Shown here: one piece after another, positions 47,397 to 47,455 of the stretch | Position numbering within the stretch: the first letter of the stretch is position 1 | How the letters are laid out: each line of letters opens with the position of its first letter | NCBI RefSeq assembly: GCF_014697375.1 | Contig: NZ_JACJRS010000044.1 | Span: forward strand, 1 to 47,455 | Length of the DNA: 47,455 bases | DNA from: Phormidium sp. FACHB-1136 | GTDB lineage: Bacteria; Cyanobacteriota; Cyanobacteriia; Phormidesmidales; Phormidesmidaceae | Reading direction: 5' to 3' | Position numbers and translations under genes: made by a program | The notes under the pieces: generated by a model | Told to the model about the DNA's origin: nothing | The model's database searches: none | The model's input: only the letters and a program-made list of their open reading frames with translations

Positions 47397-47455
47397 GGCC
47401 CAAGGCTTTGGTCAACAGGTGCTGAGTCCTCAGCAGGCCCGAGAGGCTAAGATTT
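47395..47455 (+). CDS. Possible start of a gene running off the window
   Basis: An ATG opens a 20-codon frame (MAQGFGQQVLSPQQAREAKI) that is still open at the right edge. It is GC-rich like host genes, and its ATG shares CATG with the start of the minus-strand nuclease-like gene. Too short to identify. Confidence 0.2.
   Translation, partial: MAQGFGQQVLSPQQAREAKI

Overview
The window comes from a cyanobacterium, probably a filamentous one of the Leptolyngbya/Nodosilinea type. That lineage guess is inference from gene content and a moderately high GC. Direct cyanobacterial markers are ndhN (NDH-1 subunit N), ldpA (circadian redox input), a Ycf45-like ATPase, psb27 (photosystem II assembly), a cysteine-poor L31, and the order truA-rplM-rpsI-rpmE-prfA after rplQ. 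There is one tRNA, tRNA-Ser(GGA). I see no CRISPR array, no rRNA, and no transposase or integrase gene.

Layout. (1) 0-8.2 kb is an accessory block: a remnant-like small ORF, a membrane pentapeptide-repeat protein on the minus strand, and divergent from it a 1.83-kilo-residue protein combining a trypsin-like protease, a WD-like region, two LamG-like domains and C-terminal SLH domains. (2) 8.3-14.1 kb is mixed housekeeping: Uma2 nuclease-like protein, histone-deacetylase-family protein, a C-terminally extended 2Fe-2S ferredoxin, tRNA-Ser, an alpha/beta hydrolase, and an overlapping pair that matches DgcA (enolase-superfamily epimerase) and DgcN (DUF1611), a D-glutamate route. (3) 14.3-25.5 kb is the S10-spc ribosomal operon on the minus strand, rplC through secY-adk-infA. 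(4) 26.1-30.5 kb on the plus strand holds ndhN, ldpA, the Ycf45-like gene and psb27. (5) 30.7-36.8 kb on the plus strand is the alpha operon plus downstream genes, rpmJ through prfA. (6) 36.8-43.1 kb holds an SbcD-like phosphoesterase, a TSUP transporter, a membrane M48-like protein whose zinc motif is degenerate, a small unknown gene and a PHP phosphoesterase. (7) 43.1-47.4 kb holds a 1274-residue membrane protein with a lipase-like GxSxG motif, followed by an attC-like integron recombination site and an AT-rich nuclease-like gene.

The S10-spc and alpha segments are normally one co-oriented run joined at infA-rpmJ. Here they are on opposite strands about 16 kb apart. Reversing the 14.2-30.7 kb segment in silico restores infA next to rpmJ, so an inversion is the simplest explanation. 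A plausible promoter lies directly upstream of the detached rpmJ.

The best candidates for undescribed biology are the divergent pentapeptide/protease pair at the left end, the DgcA-DgcN pair in a cyanobacterium, the PHP/membrane-hydrolase couple and the attC-like site at the right end. All functional statements come from reading translated motifs by eye; no database search was run.
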